Source: Peromyscus leucopus (lineage: Eukaryota > Chordata > Mammalia > Rodentia > Cricetidae). Taken from it: DNA of 64,000 nucleotides. Under the pieces are notes generated by a model. The model made no database searches. It worked only from the letters and a program-made list of their open reading frames with translations, and was not told the origin of the DNA. The position numbers were made by a program, and so were the translations under genes. The first letter of the stretch is position 1, and each line of letters opens with the position of its first letter. The stretch is from the NCBI RefSeq assembly GCF_004664715.2, contig NC_051079.1, forward strand, positions 60,938,660-61,002,659, written 5' to 3'. Shown here piece by piece: positions 11,021 through 21,603 of this stretch.

Positions 11021-11404
11021 CAGCAAGGAGCAATTAAAATTTCCACTCCCAATGTCCACTCCACATCCATCACAGCAGACATAAAAACGGCCACTTCTTC
11101 TTCATCCACGCAATCGAAGCTCTGCTGATGAAGAGGAAGTTGCTGAACTGAACTGTAAATTTTCTGGTTCCTACAATCAGAAGTCCGTTTACAAACTGGG
11201 GCCCAGAAGCCAAATCCAATCGCAGCCAGCACTTTAAACCAAGTGTGATTGGAACTGAGTCCCACCCTCTCTCCAGTGCATACCAAGGGTTGCTGTCCCT
11301 TCCAAGGCAACACTGAACAGTCAACAGAGATTGTGTGGCCACAAAACCAGAAACGTTTACTGGCAAATCTTCTCTGAAGTGGCTTGCCATTCCCCTCCAA
11401 CACA
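11021..11404. other. Unassigned DNA
   Basis: Two overlapping antisense frames of 133 and 122 codons cover this stretch and its flanks (11002-11438). They have no domain that I recognise, and they run through SINE-derived sequence at 11002. Confidence 0.4.
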
Positions 11405-11525
11405 GTGGCTCCTGACTCTGACTGTAAATTGGAATCACATTTGGAGCTTAAAAAAAAAAAAAAAAATGATGGCCAGGTCTTATTTTCAGAGATTTTTTTT
11501 TTTCAGTTGGTCCTAGGATGAGGAG
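11405..11525 (+). repeat. MER5-like DNA transposon remnant
   Basis: The order GTGGCTCCTGACTCTGACTG, TTGGAATCACATTTGGAGCT, then after an A run GAGATT, AGTTGGTCCTAGGATGAGGA matches the non-autonomous hAT-Charlie MER5 pattern (left end, ATCAC block, GGTCT-type centre). The right end is missing or diverged. Confidence 0.5.
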
Positions 11526-12040
11526 CATGAGCTTTATAACCCTCAGTATGTGATTTTAACAGTTGAATATGCACTTCTGTAGATTCCCTGAGCCAGACTA
11601 CATGAGACTAAGGATTAGGTCTGCAGCAGGTGGCGAACCCACCCATCATATTTTAGTTTCCTCCCGGAAATGGGTTAAAAGCTTGTGTTGGTATTCCTGT
11701 CCCATCTTCACAGAAAAAGGCCCTCACAGGTGCCTATTTAAAGAGCATCCCTCTAGCTTTTGAACAACCAGAGCCAGACAGTGACTGATCTATTTTTCAA
11801 TGGCCCTGATGCAAGGACACATACAAAATAGTTGAAAAGACCACACCAAGTGGGGAAAGTGACTCTCCGTAAACTGACAAGCCACTTTTTAATCTAACAA
11901 CTGGGACTCCAAACAGCAAAGTCCTGTAGACTTAAACTCTCACTGCCAGAAAGTGAATGTTCTGTTCAACAGAATGAACTGCAGTCAGGAAAGAAGTCTG
12001 GAATGTCTGTTACTTTAATTCATTCATTGTTTTTTGCTTT
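11526..12040. other. Unassigned DNA
   Basis: No gene or repeat recognised. Confidence 0.45.
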
Positions 12041-12480
12041 GTCTTCTGTGTGGAGTGTAGGTGTGGGTGTGGGTGGGTATAACGGGTGTGGTGCGTTCAC
12101 GTGCACATGTGGGGGGCGGGGCCTGAAGTGGACTTGAGATGTCATCTGTCCTAGATAAATCTCCACTTGAATTACTGCAGGAGGGTTTCTCACTGAACTC
12201 AGAGCTCTTCGGGTCAACTGGTGTGGATATCCTTATCCCAGGGATCCACTGCCTCTTCCTCCCAAGTACGAGCATCACAGGCAGCAGCCACAAACACCTG
12301 GACTTTAAGCAGGCACTGGAGATCCGAACTCCAGTCTCTATGCTGGTACCAGAAGTGCTTGACCTACTTCCCAGCTCTCAATCTTTTTTAACTTGCTCTG
12401 TAGCCCAGGCTGGCCTTGATTCCCAGAGATCCTCCTGCCTCTGCTTCCCAAGTGTTGGGATCAGAGGAGTGTGCCCTATA
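12041..12480 (-). repeat. Composite rodent SINE (B1 plus B2/B3-like), antisense
   Basis: Left part: a GTGTGGGTGTGGG-rich tail and GTTTCTCACTGAACTCAGAG near 12186. Centre: CTGGAGATCCGAACTCCAGT near 12317 and AGTGCTTGACCTACTTCCCA, the antisense of a tRNA-derived head. Right part: antisense B1 with GTAGCCCAGGCTGGCCTTGA near 12401 and CTCCTGCCTCTGCTTCCCAA. The last part may be a separate B1 insertion. Confidence 0.5.
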
Positions 12481-12597
12481 CCCTACTCCTATCTTATTCT
12501 TAGCTGATCCATTTCTTTTATCATTAGTTAATTACTTAATTCTTTTTTCTTAAAGGGCAAATATTACTAACTGGAATTGTATGTAGGTTTATGTTTA

Positions 12598-12598
12598 A

Positions 12599-12647
<49 letters not shown>
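12598..12647. repeat. (AAT)n microsatellite
   Basis: About 16 uninterrupted TAA/AAT units. Confidence 0.95.
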
Positions 12648-12679
12648 TGGTGGTTTCAAACCATGTCTGTTAAACTTCT

Positions 12680-12885
12680 GATGATCCCATTACCAAGACA
12701 TAGGATGTCTGTCCTCCATTCCCCTTGAATCTGGGGCATTTTTCACGACTGCTCCACTAAAACAGTACCACACTAATGATGCCACATGACTAGGTCCCAA
12801 AGGAGGACGCTTCCCAGCTGGCTCACTAGAAACTTGCCAGGATGCTGAGCCAATGTGCAGTCTGAGGAAACCACTGTAACCAAGT
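12680..12885 (+). repeat. MLT1-like MaLR LTR fragment
   Basis: The order of words (CCCTTGAATCTGGGGCATTT near 12723, CACGACTGCTCCACTAAAAC, ATGCCACATGACTAGGTCCC, TTCCCAGCTGGCTCAC) resembles the middle of an MLT1 LTR. It is old and diverged, so the name is tentative. Confidence 0.4.
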
Positions 12886-13255
12886 ACCATGGGTAGGTGG
12901 TGTGTGACTTTTCATTTGGGAAACTTGAAGAAAAAGGACACCAGGAACAGGTAACTCTGTCACTAAAGAGCCCACAATTCACAAACACTGCATCCATGCC
13001 ACTTCCTGCCCAGCTCTTGGGCAGCCGCGCTGAAGGGTCTCATCTTCCCCAGAAAGTGTTTAGAGTTTGTATAACCTTGGAAGGGGCTTTAAAAACATTT
13101 TTGTTTTCTGTGCTTCTCGAGTCTTGAATATTTCGTTAGCTTCCTGAGTCTTATAATTCTCTCTCCTCCCTCAGGGAGGGAATGTTTCATTTAAGAGGCA
13201 ATAGCGACATTACAATAAAATGGTTTATGAAAATCAGATATTACTTCTCACTGTT
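12886..13255. other. Unassigned DNA
   Basis: No gene or repeat recognised. Confidence 0.4.
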
Positions 13256-13515
13256 CCAAAGGCAGACAATCCCAAAATTAAGGTATCTGTCGATCCAGTG
13301 TCCAGTGAGGACTTTCTGGTTCACATACCTGTCATTTTAATTGTGTCCCCACATAATGGAGCTTCTCTGGGATCACCTCTCTAGGGTCTCCTATTATAAG
13401 GGCACTAATCCCATTCATGAGGGCTCCACTTTAATGATGTAATTACCCAAACACCCCAACTCCTAGTTCCTCACTTTAGGGGTTTAGAATTTCAGGTTAT
13501 AAATTAGAGTGAAAT
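13256..13515 (+). repeat. Ancient mammal-wide repeat
   Basis: CTCTAGGGTCTCCTATTATA near 13379, AGGGCACTAATCCCATTCAT near 13399 and GAGGGCTCCACTTTAATGAT form an order known from a mammal-wide repeat that I associate with ancient L1 3' ends. The exact family cannot be fixed without a search. Related segments occur at 33411 and 62171. Confidence 0.45.
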
Positions 13516-14330
13516 TCAAACTTTCAGACCCTGGTAGCCACCAGTAAGAAGTCCTACCACCCTTCAGTATCATACTGTAAGGATGCTCAAACATATAGAG
13601 AGGCTACACAGAGGAAAAAAAACTTGCCAACCTCCTGCTCTTCTAGTGGCCTGCTTTTTCAGCTCCATGTGATTGATCTCCAGTGAGAAGCACCCAGCTA
13701 CACCCTTCCTGAATCCTTGATCCACAAAGATATAAGACAATTGTTCAAAGTCAATACATTCTTAAGAAGTGTAACATACAAACTAATACCTAATAAAAGA
13801 AACTTCCCATATCCTTTGCTTAGATCCTTGTAGCCTGTTCTATGGTCAAAAAATATCAATGGTGAGAAAGTTCACACATCCTCAAAAAGATCAATAGTGG
13901 ATACTTAAATCATTAGGTGAAAAGTTCATGGAAACTGGATAGTATCACCCACAAGTTATTTTCTGACCATAAAGGGGGGTGCCTTCCTTTCCAATGGAGA
14001 CTGGTTGTCACCATCATGAACAGAATAATCAATGTAGAATCACAAATAGGAGGACACTAGCAAGATATTATGTGCATCCTACTATGAAACAGTATGTACA
14101 AGGTACATACCACAAGGTACTGCACCAAAACTGTCTGATACTAATCTAACCAACCCTTTAAATGTAATTTATATTGTTAGGAAAGACAAGGAAGAAAGAA
14201 AACCATCAGGCAAATCTGAAATTTGTAGAAAATTCTATAAGATACCCAACTCAATATCAATTAGAAGAAGAAAATCTGTTTTAGATCAACAGAGTCCTAA
14301 AGAACATAGCAGAGTTGGCCCCAATATTCA
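13516..14330. other. Unassigned DNA
   Basis: AT-rich, no gene or repeat recognised. Confidence 0.4.
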
Positions 14331-15030
14331 TCTGTCATGTATGGAAGAGGAAAAGATGCCCCTACTCACTGCTCACCCCTCACCCCTCACTCCTCACTCC
14401 TCACCAGCTGCAGCACTCAGGAGAGCGAGCCCTGCACCTTGCCTGGGCAACACAGTAGAGCTGCCCTGGTGGTGTGGGTGCATGCTGATGAGCTAGAGGG
14501 CCTAGAAGCAGAACTTGACCTGCCCCTTGCTGTCTGCTGCATTGGATGAGCTAACCGGGGAAGTGCTGAAGAGCCCACCCTGGTGGTGAGGATGAGGGAG
14601 AACTGATAGGCTGACCAACTCAGCTACCACCAGGCCCAGAACCAGGCCTATCTATGAGTTGGCCCACCCTGACAGCCACCCAATCTAGGAACTGTTGAAG
14701 CATGTGAAGGGGCCAGTCCTGCAGATCCAAAGCTGCAGGAACTCCCCAACCCAGGGCAACAACAGAGTATTCAAGAGGAGTCCCAGTATGGATAGTGTAG
14801 CAGAAGCCAGGGGCCTCAAACCAAACTAATGACTCATTGCAATAAACACTTGCAAGTAAAGATGTATGGACTAAAAAGGTATAGTGTGTGACTCCCTGTG
14901 TCACACTACAGCTTCCATGATAATTTTTTCTTTTAAAATTTATTTTATTTTATTTGGGGGGCGTGTTGCAAGGGCAAAAGGGCAGATACAAAAAACCAAT
15001 AAAAAGTTTTTTAAAAATACAGTGTAAACT
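14331..15030 (+). repeat. Rodent L1 3' UTR and terminus
   Basis: CTGCTGCATTGGATGAGCTA near 14532, TGGTGAGGATGAGGGAGAAC near 14584, and TGAAGCATGTGAAGGGGCCA near 14695 belong to a rodent L1 3' UTR pattern that I recognise. The terminal GTTGCAAGGGCAAAAGGGCA followed by AATAAAAAGTTTTTTAAAAA marks the L1 3' end. CACCCCTCACTCCTCACTCC near 14378 is a short tandem pattern inside it. Confidence 0.55.
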
Positions 15031-15130
15031 TTGTATCCTAGCTTTTTAAAAAAGAAAAAAGAAACACCTGCAAAATAACATTTTTAAGAAAATAGGGACT
15101 TGCAGGTGATTGTTGTTATTAAGAAGATGT

Positions 15131-15290
15131 CACTAGGAGTGGTGGCGTACACCTTTAATCCCAGCACTCTGGAGGCAGAGGCAGGCAGATCTCTGTGAGT
15201 TCAAAACCAGCCTGGTCTACCAAGTGAGTTACAGGACAGCCAGGGCTGTTACACAGAGAAACCTTGTCTCAAAACAACAACAACAAATAA
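15131..15290 (+). repeat. B1 SINE
   Basis: Complete B1 in sense: GGAGTGGTGGCGTACACCTT (box A), TAATCCCAGCACTCTGGAGG, GTGAGTTCAAAACCAGCCTG (box B), ACACAGAGAAACCTTGTCTC, then a CAACAA-type tail. It differs from the B1 at 30885 in the region after GCCTGGTCTAC, so it is a different subfamily. Confidence 0.9.
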
Positions 15291-16490
15291 TAGTGATAAT
15301 AACAATAATGTCAATGTGTATAGTATATGACAATGCATTGTCATACATCTTCTGGAGGTGCAAAATTGTGTATTAAGAGAAAATAGAAAAAATTTTAAAT
15401 TATGTGATAAAAATAGTGAAGCAAATATGAAAATGTCAACAATTGTTATATGCAGGTGACAGATCGATAGATGTTCAATCTACTGATAACTACTATTCTG
15501 CATGTTTGAAATCCTGCAAGAGAAAAGAATTAAAAGCTTCAAATCCCACTGGGAGTGGTATCTTTTAAAAAGTTTGTCAGCTATTCTAACTTTTGTGACT
15601 CATACTCTAATTAAATATACATTCTCTAGACAGAAAAATAGCTGATAGGCATTCCCTGCACATTACCTATTTTATCCAGGCTAATTTGGTTGAAAGAAGA
15701 GACGCCAGGTTTCCTCAAGCTTGGCCAAGAGAAGCCAGGTTTATGCTTAAGCTCAAATGATCTCATGAAGGACAGGAATAGAAGAGGTCCATATTAGAGA
15801 GGAGATGTTCACTTAAGTTTGAGTGGAGAATTGAAGGAATCGGTGTAGACTCTGGGATGGACAGTCTCAACCGTCTGCATCATTCTTGCTTTTTCTCCAG
15901 CTCCTCCTGCTCTTTTCTCAAGGGCTTGGGCATTTCCACCATCCTATAACCTCTGCCACTTCCGCCCAGGGATCCATGTTCTATGCCCATTGGCAATGAT
16001 CATTCATGGTTCTTCATTCTAACATACCTGAACAAGAATCTGATTGGCCTGCCTCATCACTGGATACCCTTCAATCATCCAGTCAGGTATGCCATGAGGA
16101 AATGGCTCAAATAACAAAAGACGTGACTGCTGAGGCCATAAGGGCCGTCAGTGGGCAAATTCCCTTAGAGGAGAACATGAGTAGAGCGGGCAAGCACCGC
16201 CTCTCTAACACACCCTTGTTCTGTCTGATAGAAATTACTCTGTGCCCCTGGGAGATTTTTACAAGGATCTACAGAAGTTTCCAGGCTCCTGCACCTCTGC
16301 ACACTGCCGTCATGATCCATGAGATCATTGTCTATAACTGATTAACATAAAATATTTTACTCAGAATACAAGGTTTACCTGTCAATTCCCTTAATTAAAT
16401 CGTAACACTAGAAGAAATAGGGTAACATCCTCTTTTTGGGTCTGGGCAACACAAAACAATGGACTTTCATTGCACTCTAATATTATTACC
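15291..16490. other. Unassigned DNA
   Basis: No gene recognised. The 111-codon frame at 16006-16341 has no known resemblance. TATA/ATAA-rich around 15280-15330. Confidence 0.45.
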
Positions 16491-16499
16491 CTTTGTTTT

Positions 16500-16965
16500 T
16501 AGTTCCATTTCTGTAGGTGTGGCAAATACTCTAACAAACACTCTAACATAACAAAAGGCAACATAGTAAGTCAATGATTTATTTGGCTTACAAAGCCAAG
16601 TTACAGTCCATTGTTTGGAAGAAGTCAAATAAGGAATTCAAGAAATGAGTCATATCACCTCCATGGTCAAGAGCAAAGAAAACAAACTCCTGTTTGCTTG
16701 CTTGCTTGCTTCCTTGCTTCCTTCCTTGCTTGCTTGCTTGCTTGCTTGCAGCTTGCTTTCTGTTGTCTTGCACTATGCAACTCTCTGTTTAGGGAATGGT
16801 GCTGCCCTCAGTGTGCTGAATCTTCCTATATCAATTAACAGTCAAGGTCATACCTCACAGACATGCCCACAAACCAACCTGATCTAGATAATTACTCATC
16901 AAGACACTCTTCCCAAATGAGTCTACATTGTGCCAAGTTGACAATAAGAACTAATACATTCTTTC
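16500..16965 (-). repeat. L1 3' end-like repeat, antisense
   Basis: Antisense landmarks include GATTTATTTGGCTTACAAAG near 16576, CACAGACATGCCCACAAACC near 16856, and TTGTGCCAAGTTGACAATAA near 16928. This order is typical of antisense L1 3' ends in rodents. A TTGC-type tandem tract lies inside it. Confidence 0.45.
16692..16752. repeat. (TTGC)n/(TTCC)n tandem tract
   Basis: About 15 tetranucleotide units, mostly TTGC with a few TTCC variants. Short frames here are repeats of Ala, Cys, Leu, Ser or Lys, Gln and are artefacts. Confidence 0.9.
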
Positions 16966-17000
16966 TTTATATACCAGGTAAATATGTACTGAGTACATAG

Positions 17001-17286
17001 GTAAACAGAAGTTTCTTGTCCTGACTGCCTATCCCCAAATAACCACTCAGAGGCTTAATATTACTTATAAAGGCTTGGGCAATACTCAAGGCTTGTTACT
17101 AGCTAACTCTTACACTTAAATTAATCCATAATTCTTATCTACATTTAGCCATGTGGCTTGGTACCTTTTCTCGGTATGACATACTCATCGTGCTCCTCTG
17201 CATTTTGCCTGCAGCTCCTGACTCCGCCCTTCTTCTTCGCAGCATTCTCAGTTTGGCTTTCCCACCTAACTTCCTGCCCAGCTACT
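17001..17286 (-). mobile_element. Antisense mys/MYSERV-related LTR, part 1
   Basis: The reverse complement of the LTR type seen at 7009. Shared blocks include the antisense of the CAGAAACTTCTG end, CACTCAGAGGCTTAATATTA, CTTACACTTAAATTAATCCA near 17109, and TAGCCATGTGGCTTGGTACC near 17146. It breaks off after CCCAGCTACT at 17286 and continues at 17795, after an RMER1-like insertion. Confidence 0.6.
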
Positions 17287-17721
17287 TATGGTTGATATAT
17301 TGTGCACCCTAATAAACTTATCTGGAGTTCAGAGAACAGAACAGACACTAGATTAAATGTAAGTTTAGGCAGTGGTAGCACATGCCTTTAATCCTAGCAT
17401 TCAGGAGGCAGAGAACCGTCTGGATCTCTGTGAGTTCAAAGCCACACTGGAAACAGCCAGGCATGGTGACACACACCTTTAATCCCAGGAAGTGATGGCA
17501 AGAAGCAGAAAGTATAGGGCATGAGGACCAGGAACTAGAGCCTTGTTAAGCTTTTAGGCGTTTAGCAGCAGTTCAGCTGAGATCCATTCGGATGAGGACT
17601 CAGAGGCTTCCAGTTTGAGGAAACAGAATTGGCTGAGGAATTGGCAAGATGAGGTTGGCTGTGGCTTGTTCTGTTTCTCTAATCTTTCAGCGTTCACCCC
17701 AATACCTTGCTCTGGGTGTTT

Positions 17722-17752
<31 letters not shown>

Positions 17753-17787
17753 GTTTTATCAATAAGACCTTTTAAGATTCGTGCTAC
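17287..17787 (+). mobile_element. RMER1-like element nested in LTR
   Basis: A 501-bp element. It begins TATGGTTGATATATTGTGC and holds two B1-like cores (AGGCAGTGGTAGCACATGCC near 17367 and CCAGGCATGGTGACACACAC near 17456). A unique 3' block follows (CATTCGGATGAGGACTCAGA near 17585, GGCTTGTTCTGTTTCTCTAA), ending TAAGATTCGTGCTACA. The bases CAGCTACT occur just before the element (17279-17286) and again at its right edge (17787-17794). Removing one copy together with the insert gives a continuous LTR. The name RMER1 is from memory. No coding capacity. Confidence 0.6.
17727..17759. repeat. (TTTTG)n tract
   Basis: T-rich TTTTG/TTTTTG units inside the 3' part of the RMER1-like element. Confidence 0.85.
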
Positions 17788-17866
17788 AGCTACTGGTCTG
17801 TCAACTTTTTATTTACCAATGAGAGTAATACATATTCATAGTGTACAAAAGGATTGTTCCACAGCA
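17788..17866 (-). mobile_element. Antisense LTR, part 2
   Basis: The remainder of the split LTR. AGCTACTGGTCTGTCAACTT, TTTATTTACCAATGAGAG, ATAGTGTACAAAAGGATTGT and the closing TCCACAGCA align with the reverse complement of 7009-7100. The closing CCACAGCA is the antisense of the TGCTGTGG LTR start. Confidence 0.6.
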
Positions 17867-17952
17867 TGCATAACTATTGAGTGTCTCATAGTTTACTAGA
17901 AAAAGTACAGTAAGCTGTGTGTAACAATAGTACAGCTTCACTGAGTGGAGTG

Positions 17953-17954
<2 letters not shown>

Positions 17955-18002
<48 letters not shown>
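17955..18002. repeat. (TA)n microsatellite
   Basis: 24 uninterrupted TA units. Confidence 0.95.
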
Positions 18003-18005
<3 letters not shown>

Positions 18006-18174
18006 CCAGGAAGTGTAACAGAAGCAATGGCCTCAAGCAGGAACTGTAATTGGTCAATGAATGCTACCCTCAAAGTGAGTGCTTTGTGTACAAGAAGGGG
18101 CCAGGAAAGCCAGAAATTTCTGATAAAAAGCTTCCTGGGAGTTAACCTTTAATGACAGCATGTAATTTTAAAGA

Positions 18175-18694
18175 ATGAACTTCCATTCTTTAAAAACAAA
18201 ACAAAAAGGTAAAAATATGTCGGGCGAGTCTATGAAACAGGTAGCAAGCAAATCCAATGAAAAGACTTTATTGGTGGACTCTATCAATGACCTGACTGGC
18301 AACACATGCCAACTGCTCCAACGGTGGCACAAACACCATAAGACCAACCAACCACTTTCAGATTGGAGCTAAGTCCTGCTCCACAAGCTGAAACACTTAC
18401 CTGTCACTGTTATCAGGACCAAGAACCTGTGACTAGACAGGTCACAGGCAGAACCTACTACTGTTATTCTCCTCAGTGTATATAGTATTAAACCAACTCC
18501 TAATGACTTATCTTTATACCCATAGATTAGTGCATCAGTCACACCTCATCAGAGAAACTTCTGTTTGTAGGAGAGAGTGGTTAACACAGAAAACCACAAC
18601 TGGTCAAGGCACAGAGAATAAAAGACTGTGGGGTACTCACCCCTAAATAAAACATCTCTTCCCAAGACTTGGGGATCATTGTGGAAAACAGAAA
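18175..18694 (+). repeat. L1 3' UTR, part 1 (split by mys-type element)
   Basis: L1 3' UTR blocks: AACGGTGGCACAAACACCAT near 18319, GTGACTAGACAGGTCACAGG near 18430, CCTACTACTGTTATTCTCCT near 18454, and CAACTGGTCAAGGCACAGAG near 18597. They are in the same order as at 1491 and 47411. The L1 continues at 21604 after the mys-type insertion. Confidence 0.6.
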
Positions 18695-18700
18695 GATGAT
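18695..18700. other. Target site duplication, left copy
   Basis: GATGAT immediately before the 5' LTR; an identical copy follows the 3' LTR at 21604-21609. Six bases is the usual length for ERV2/ERVK-class integration. Confidence 0.85.
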
Positions 18701-19047
18701 TGCTGTGGATATTGCTCTATATAAATAAAACACTGATGGTCAGTGACCAGACAGGAAGTATAGGCGGGACAAGGAGAGAGGAGAATTGGGGAAACAGGAA
18801 GAAGAAGGGAGAGACACTGCAGCCACCGCCAGGATAAGAAACATGTAAAGACGCTGGTAAGCCACCAGCCACGTGGCAAGGTATAGATTTATAAAAATGG
18901 GTTAATTTAAGATAAAAGAACAGTTAACAAGAAGCCTGCCACGGCCATACAGTTTATAAGTAATATAAGCGTCTGAGTGATTATTTTATACTTGGATTGT
19001 GGGACTGCGGGGCTTGGTGGAACCTGGAGAAAAGCCCTCCAGCAACA
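18701..19047 (+). mobile_element. 5' LTR of mys-type element
   Basis: 347 bp, TG...CA. TATATAAATAAAAC lies near its left edge (18720-18733), giving both a TATA-like and an AATAAA motif. TTTATAAAAATGG near 18888 is the better-placed TATA-like box, which is inference. By hand alignment it differs from the 3' LTR at about 12 of 347 positions and has no length difference. Confidence 0.85.
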
Positions 19048-19049
19048 AA

Positions 19050-19067
19050 TGGCACCCAACAGCTCGA
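19050..19067 (+). other. Primer binding site, tRNA-Lys-like
   Basis: TGGCACCCAACAGCTCGA begins two bases after the 5' LTR. The first 12 bases match the TGGCGCCCAAC-type site of lysine-primed ERV2 elements, apart from A for G at base 5 and a diverging end. Position and spacing are as expected for a PBS. Confidence 0.65.
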
Positions 19068-20280
19068 GTTTCCACCTTAAACCTGAGAATATTTAATAAC
19101 CAATTCTAAACACAGTCAAAACCAGGTTCCTGCTTAATGTCTCATAAGGGTAACTAGACGCCTCAAAACGCAGGTTTGAACTACTGGCGGGTTCCTGGCA
19201 TTTGCATTTGACAAGCAGTATGGCAGTAATGAGGTGTCTGCCAGCGGCACATTACGCTGTATGTTAGAATTAGTCTTTACTAGTATTAAAAAAGAAAAAA
19301 AAAAGGTTTCTGGGCTACACGCTGCTTTGATAAAAGCTTAGACCCACTATTTCTGAGACTTGATGACTCACAGAACTGGCGGAAAACGCCATGTTGGTAA
19401 GCTGAAATGGGTGGAGCCAGCAGCCACAACACCGTTTCAGTCTTAGATACTACAGTTTAAAGCAATAGATTCATAATGAGACTGATTCAGATAAAATCGT
19501 TTACAATGTGTGTAAAATATACATAGGCTTAAAAGAGACAAAAAAGATAAATTAATATAAAAAAGCCACGTAAACATGAATATTACACAGAAAATCTGGA
19601 TTATGTTGTCTTTGGGATTTTTAACTGCAAAAAAAATTGATCGAAAAAGATGTTGAATTAAACCAATATGTATACTTTAAAGGTACCTTGACTTCAAAAT
19701 TTGGACTTAAGGATATGTTGCTTTGGAAAAGAGGTTCTGCTTTTGTTTCCACAGAAAGCCAGAGGCTGTGGATTTGCTCCAGATTAAGATACATCAGGTT
19801 TCACCAGCCAAGACCCCCTGAAAGATCTCTGATGACACCATGGCCCAGATAATCTAACATCCAGAGTGATTTCAAGGCAACTGGTTTACACAATACAGCC
19901 TCACGGACTACCCCATAGGCCTAAAATTTTCTTTGCGTCCCCATAAGATACAGCACCCCCCTCCAGCAGGAAGTAGTAAGAGATGCTATGCCCAAATTCC
20001 CAAATATACCAAGCTGGATTTAGAGGTGGAATTGGCTTACTCCCCCTCTAAACCCAGACATATTGCTTAAAAAAAATGGTTAAAAGATTCTTGTGTCCCA
20101 AATCAGAAGAGCCCTCTGGTGTGGGACAGAGAAAAACCAATATTTTTATTTAAAACAGGTTGATTATAAATGTGATCTCTTTCTAAAAAAAAAAGGGGGA
20201 TATGATATAGATATATAGGAGGATATAGAGATAATAAGATAAAAGGGTAGATTAATGAACCTACTTTTAAAGAACAACTT

Positions 20281-20356
20281 GTTTAAAATGTTTTACATTG
20301 GTATAGATTTTAGTTTATGTTTAAAATGTTTTACATTGGTATAGATTTTAGTTTAT
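20281..20356. repeat. 38-bp perfect tandem duplication
   Basis: Two identical adjacent 38-bp units (20281-20318 and 20319-20356), each starting GTTTAAAATGTTTTACATTG, in the AT-rich interior of the mys-type element. Being perfect, the duplication is younger than most substitutions here, or it is maintained in this source lineage. Confidence 0.9.
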
Positions 20357-21231
20357 TGATACAAACTTAAAGTTAATTTTGTTATACTGTATATATATAT
20401 TTCTATTCTTGTTTGAGGTATTATGTTTATGTAACTCATTTAAAATTGTAATGGATAATTAAAAATAGATTAATAATTAGTCATCTATGATAATCATATT
20501 TGTAGCCATGTTAGTTAAGTCTTCTAGGTATACATAGATATATTTCAGATAGATAGGTAATCTTCAAACACTTTATAGACCTAGAGAATATGGCATTTAA
20601 ATAACTTAGAATTCTGTTGACATGAGACACAATTGCTCCTAGCTGCACCAATTTGATCCCAAGAGAATGTTGGGCTTCTAAGACATTTCCATTTGGAAGT
20701 TTGTCTTCTTGGCACAAGATGGCCTACTGGGCAAAGAACTGCCTTTGCCTTGATGGCTGACAGTATGAATGCAATGCTGTCCTTTCTAGACAAGCAGGAC
20801 ACAAGGAAAGCAACCACTGTACTCTGCCAAGACAGGGTAAGATGGTCTTTCAGATTCCTGCTTCTGAAAATGGTCTGTCAGATACTCTAGGCCTATAGCC
20901 AATTTGAATGCACCAACAATGTTGAGAAACATTAGGTGACTGTCCAGGCTGCCAGCTGTCTTGGTCTACTCTTGCAAGATTCCCGAAAGTTGCTTATATC
21001 CATCTACCATTTCTCAGGTACCATTATGTTCCTTCTCAGGTCTTTGATGTGGTTAAAGACTAGATAGTTGTAATTTCCTCAGTTATGATAAAAGATAAGT
21101 TAGATATAAAACCTTAAACTCACAAATATAAGATAGATAGGACATCTTCTTTAATATTGTAACTGTAATTCTTGCTCAATAATTGTTTTGTTATATGTAA
21201 TTTTACCATGTTAAAGTTAAAACCTTCCTTT

Positions 21232-21256
21232 AAAAAAAAAAGAAGAAAAGGGGAAG
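21232..21256 (+). other. Polypurine tract of mys-type element
   Basis: A 25-base all-purine run ending AAAAGGGGAAG directly before the 3' LTR. Its end resembles the tract before the LTR at 7009 (AGGGGAAA). Confidence 0.8.
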
Positions 21257-21603
21257 TGCTGTGGATATTGCTCTATATAAATAAAACACTGGTGACCAGT
21301 GACCATACAGGAAGTATAGGCGGGACAAGGAGAGAGGAGAATTGGGGAAACAGGAAGAAGAAGGGAGAGACACTGCAGCCACTTCCAGGACAAGCAACAT
21401 GTAAAGACGCCGGTAAGCCACCAGCCACATGGCAAGGTATAGATTTATAAAAATGGGTTAATTTAAGATAAAAGAACAGTTAGCAAGAAGCCTGCCACGG
21501 CCATACAGTTTATAAGTAATATAAGCGTCTGAGTGATTATTTTATACTTGGATTGTGGGACTGCGGGGCTTGGTGGAACCTGGAGAGAAGCCCTCCAGCA
21601 ACA
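21257..21603 (+). mobile_element. 3' LTR of mys-type element
   Basis: 347 bp with the same termini as the 5' LTR; about 12 differences by hand, spread as substitutions. It is followed directly by the right copy of the target duplication. Confidence 0.85.

Larger units (their letters stand above)
18701..21603 (+). mobile_element. Complete mys-type LTR retrotransposon, 2903 bp
   Basis: Two 347-bp LTRs flank a 2209-bp internal region. Both LTRs start TGCTGTGG and end AGCAACA. A tRNA-Lys-like primer site, a polypurine tract and a 6-bp duplication (GATGAT) complete the structure. From memory, the mys family of Peromyscus is about 2.8 kb with LTRs of about 340 bp, which fits closely. The interior has no frame above about 80 codons and no recognisable gag, pol or env domain. 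The copy is therefore non-autonomous and would have needed proteins from a related full-length ERV. It sits inside an older L1 3' UTR in the same orientation. Confidence 0.85.

Noticed and set aside
11002..11438. Overlapping 133- and 122-codon antisense frames
   Set aside because: They overlap each other in different phases, run into SINE-derived DNA and resemble no protein that I know.
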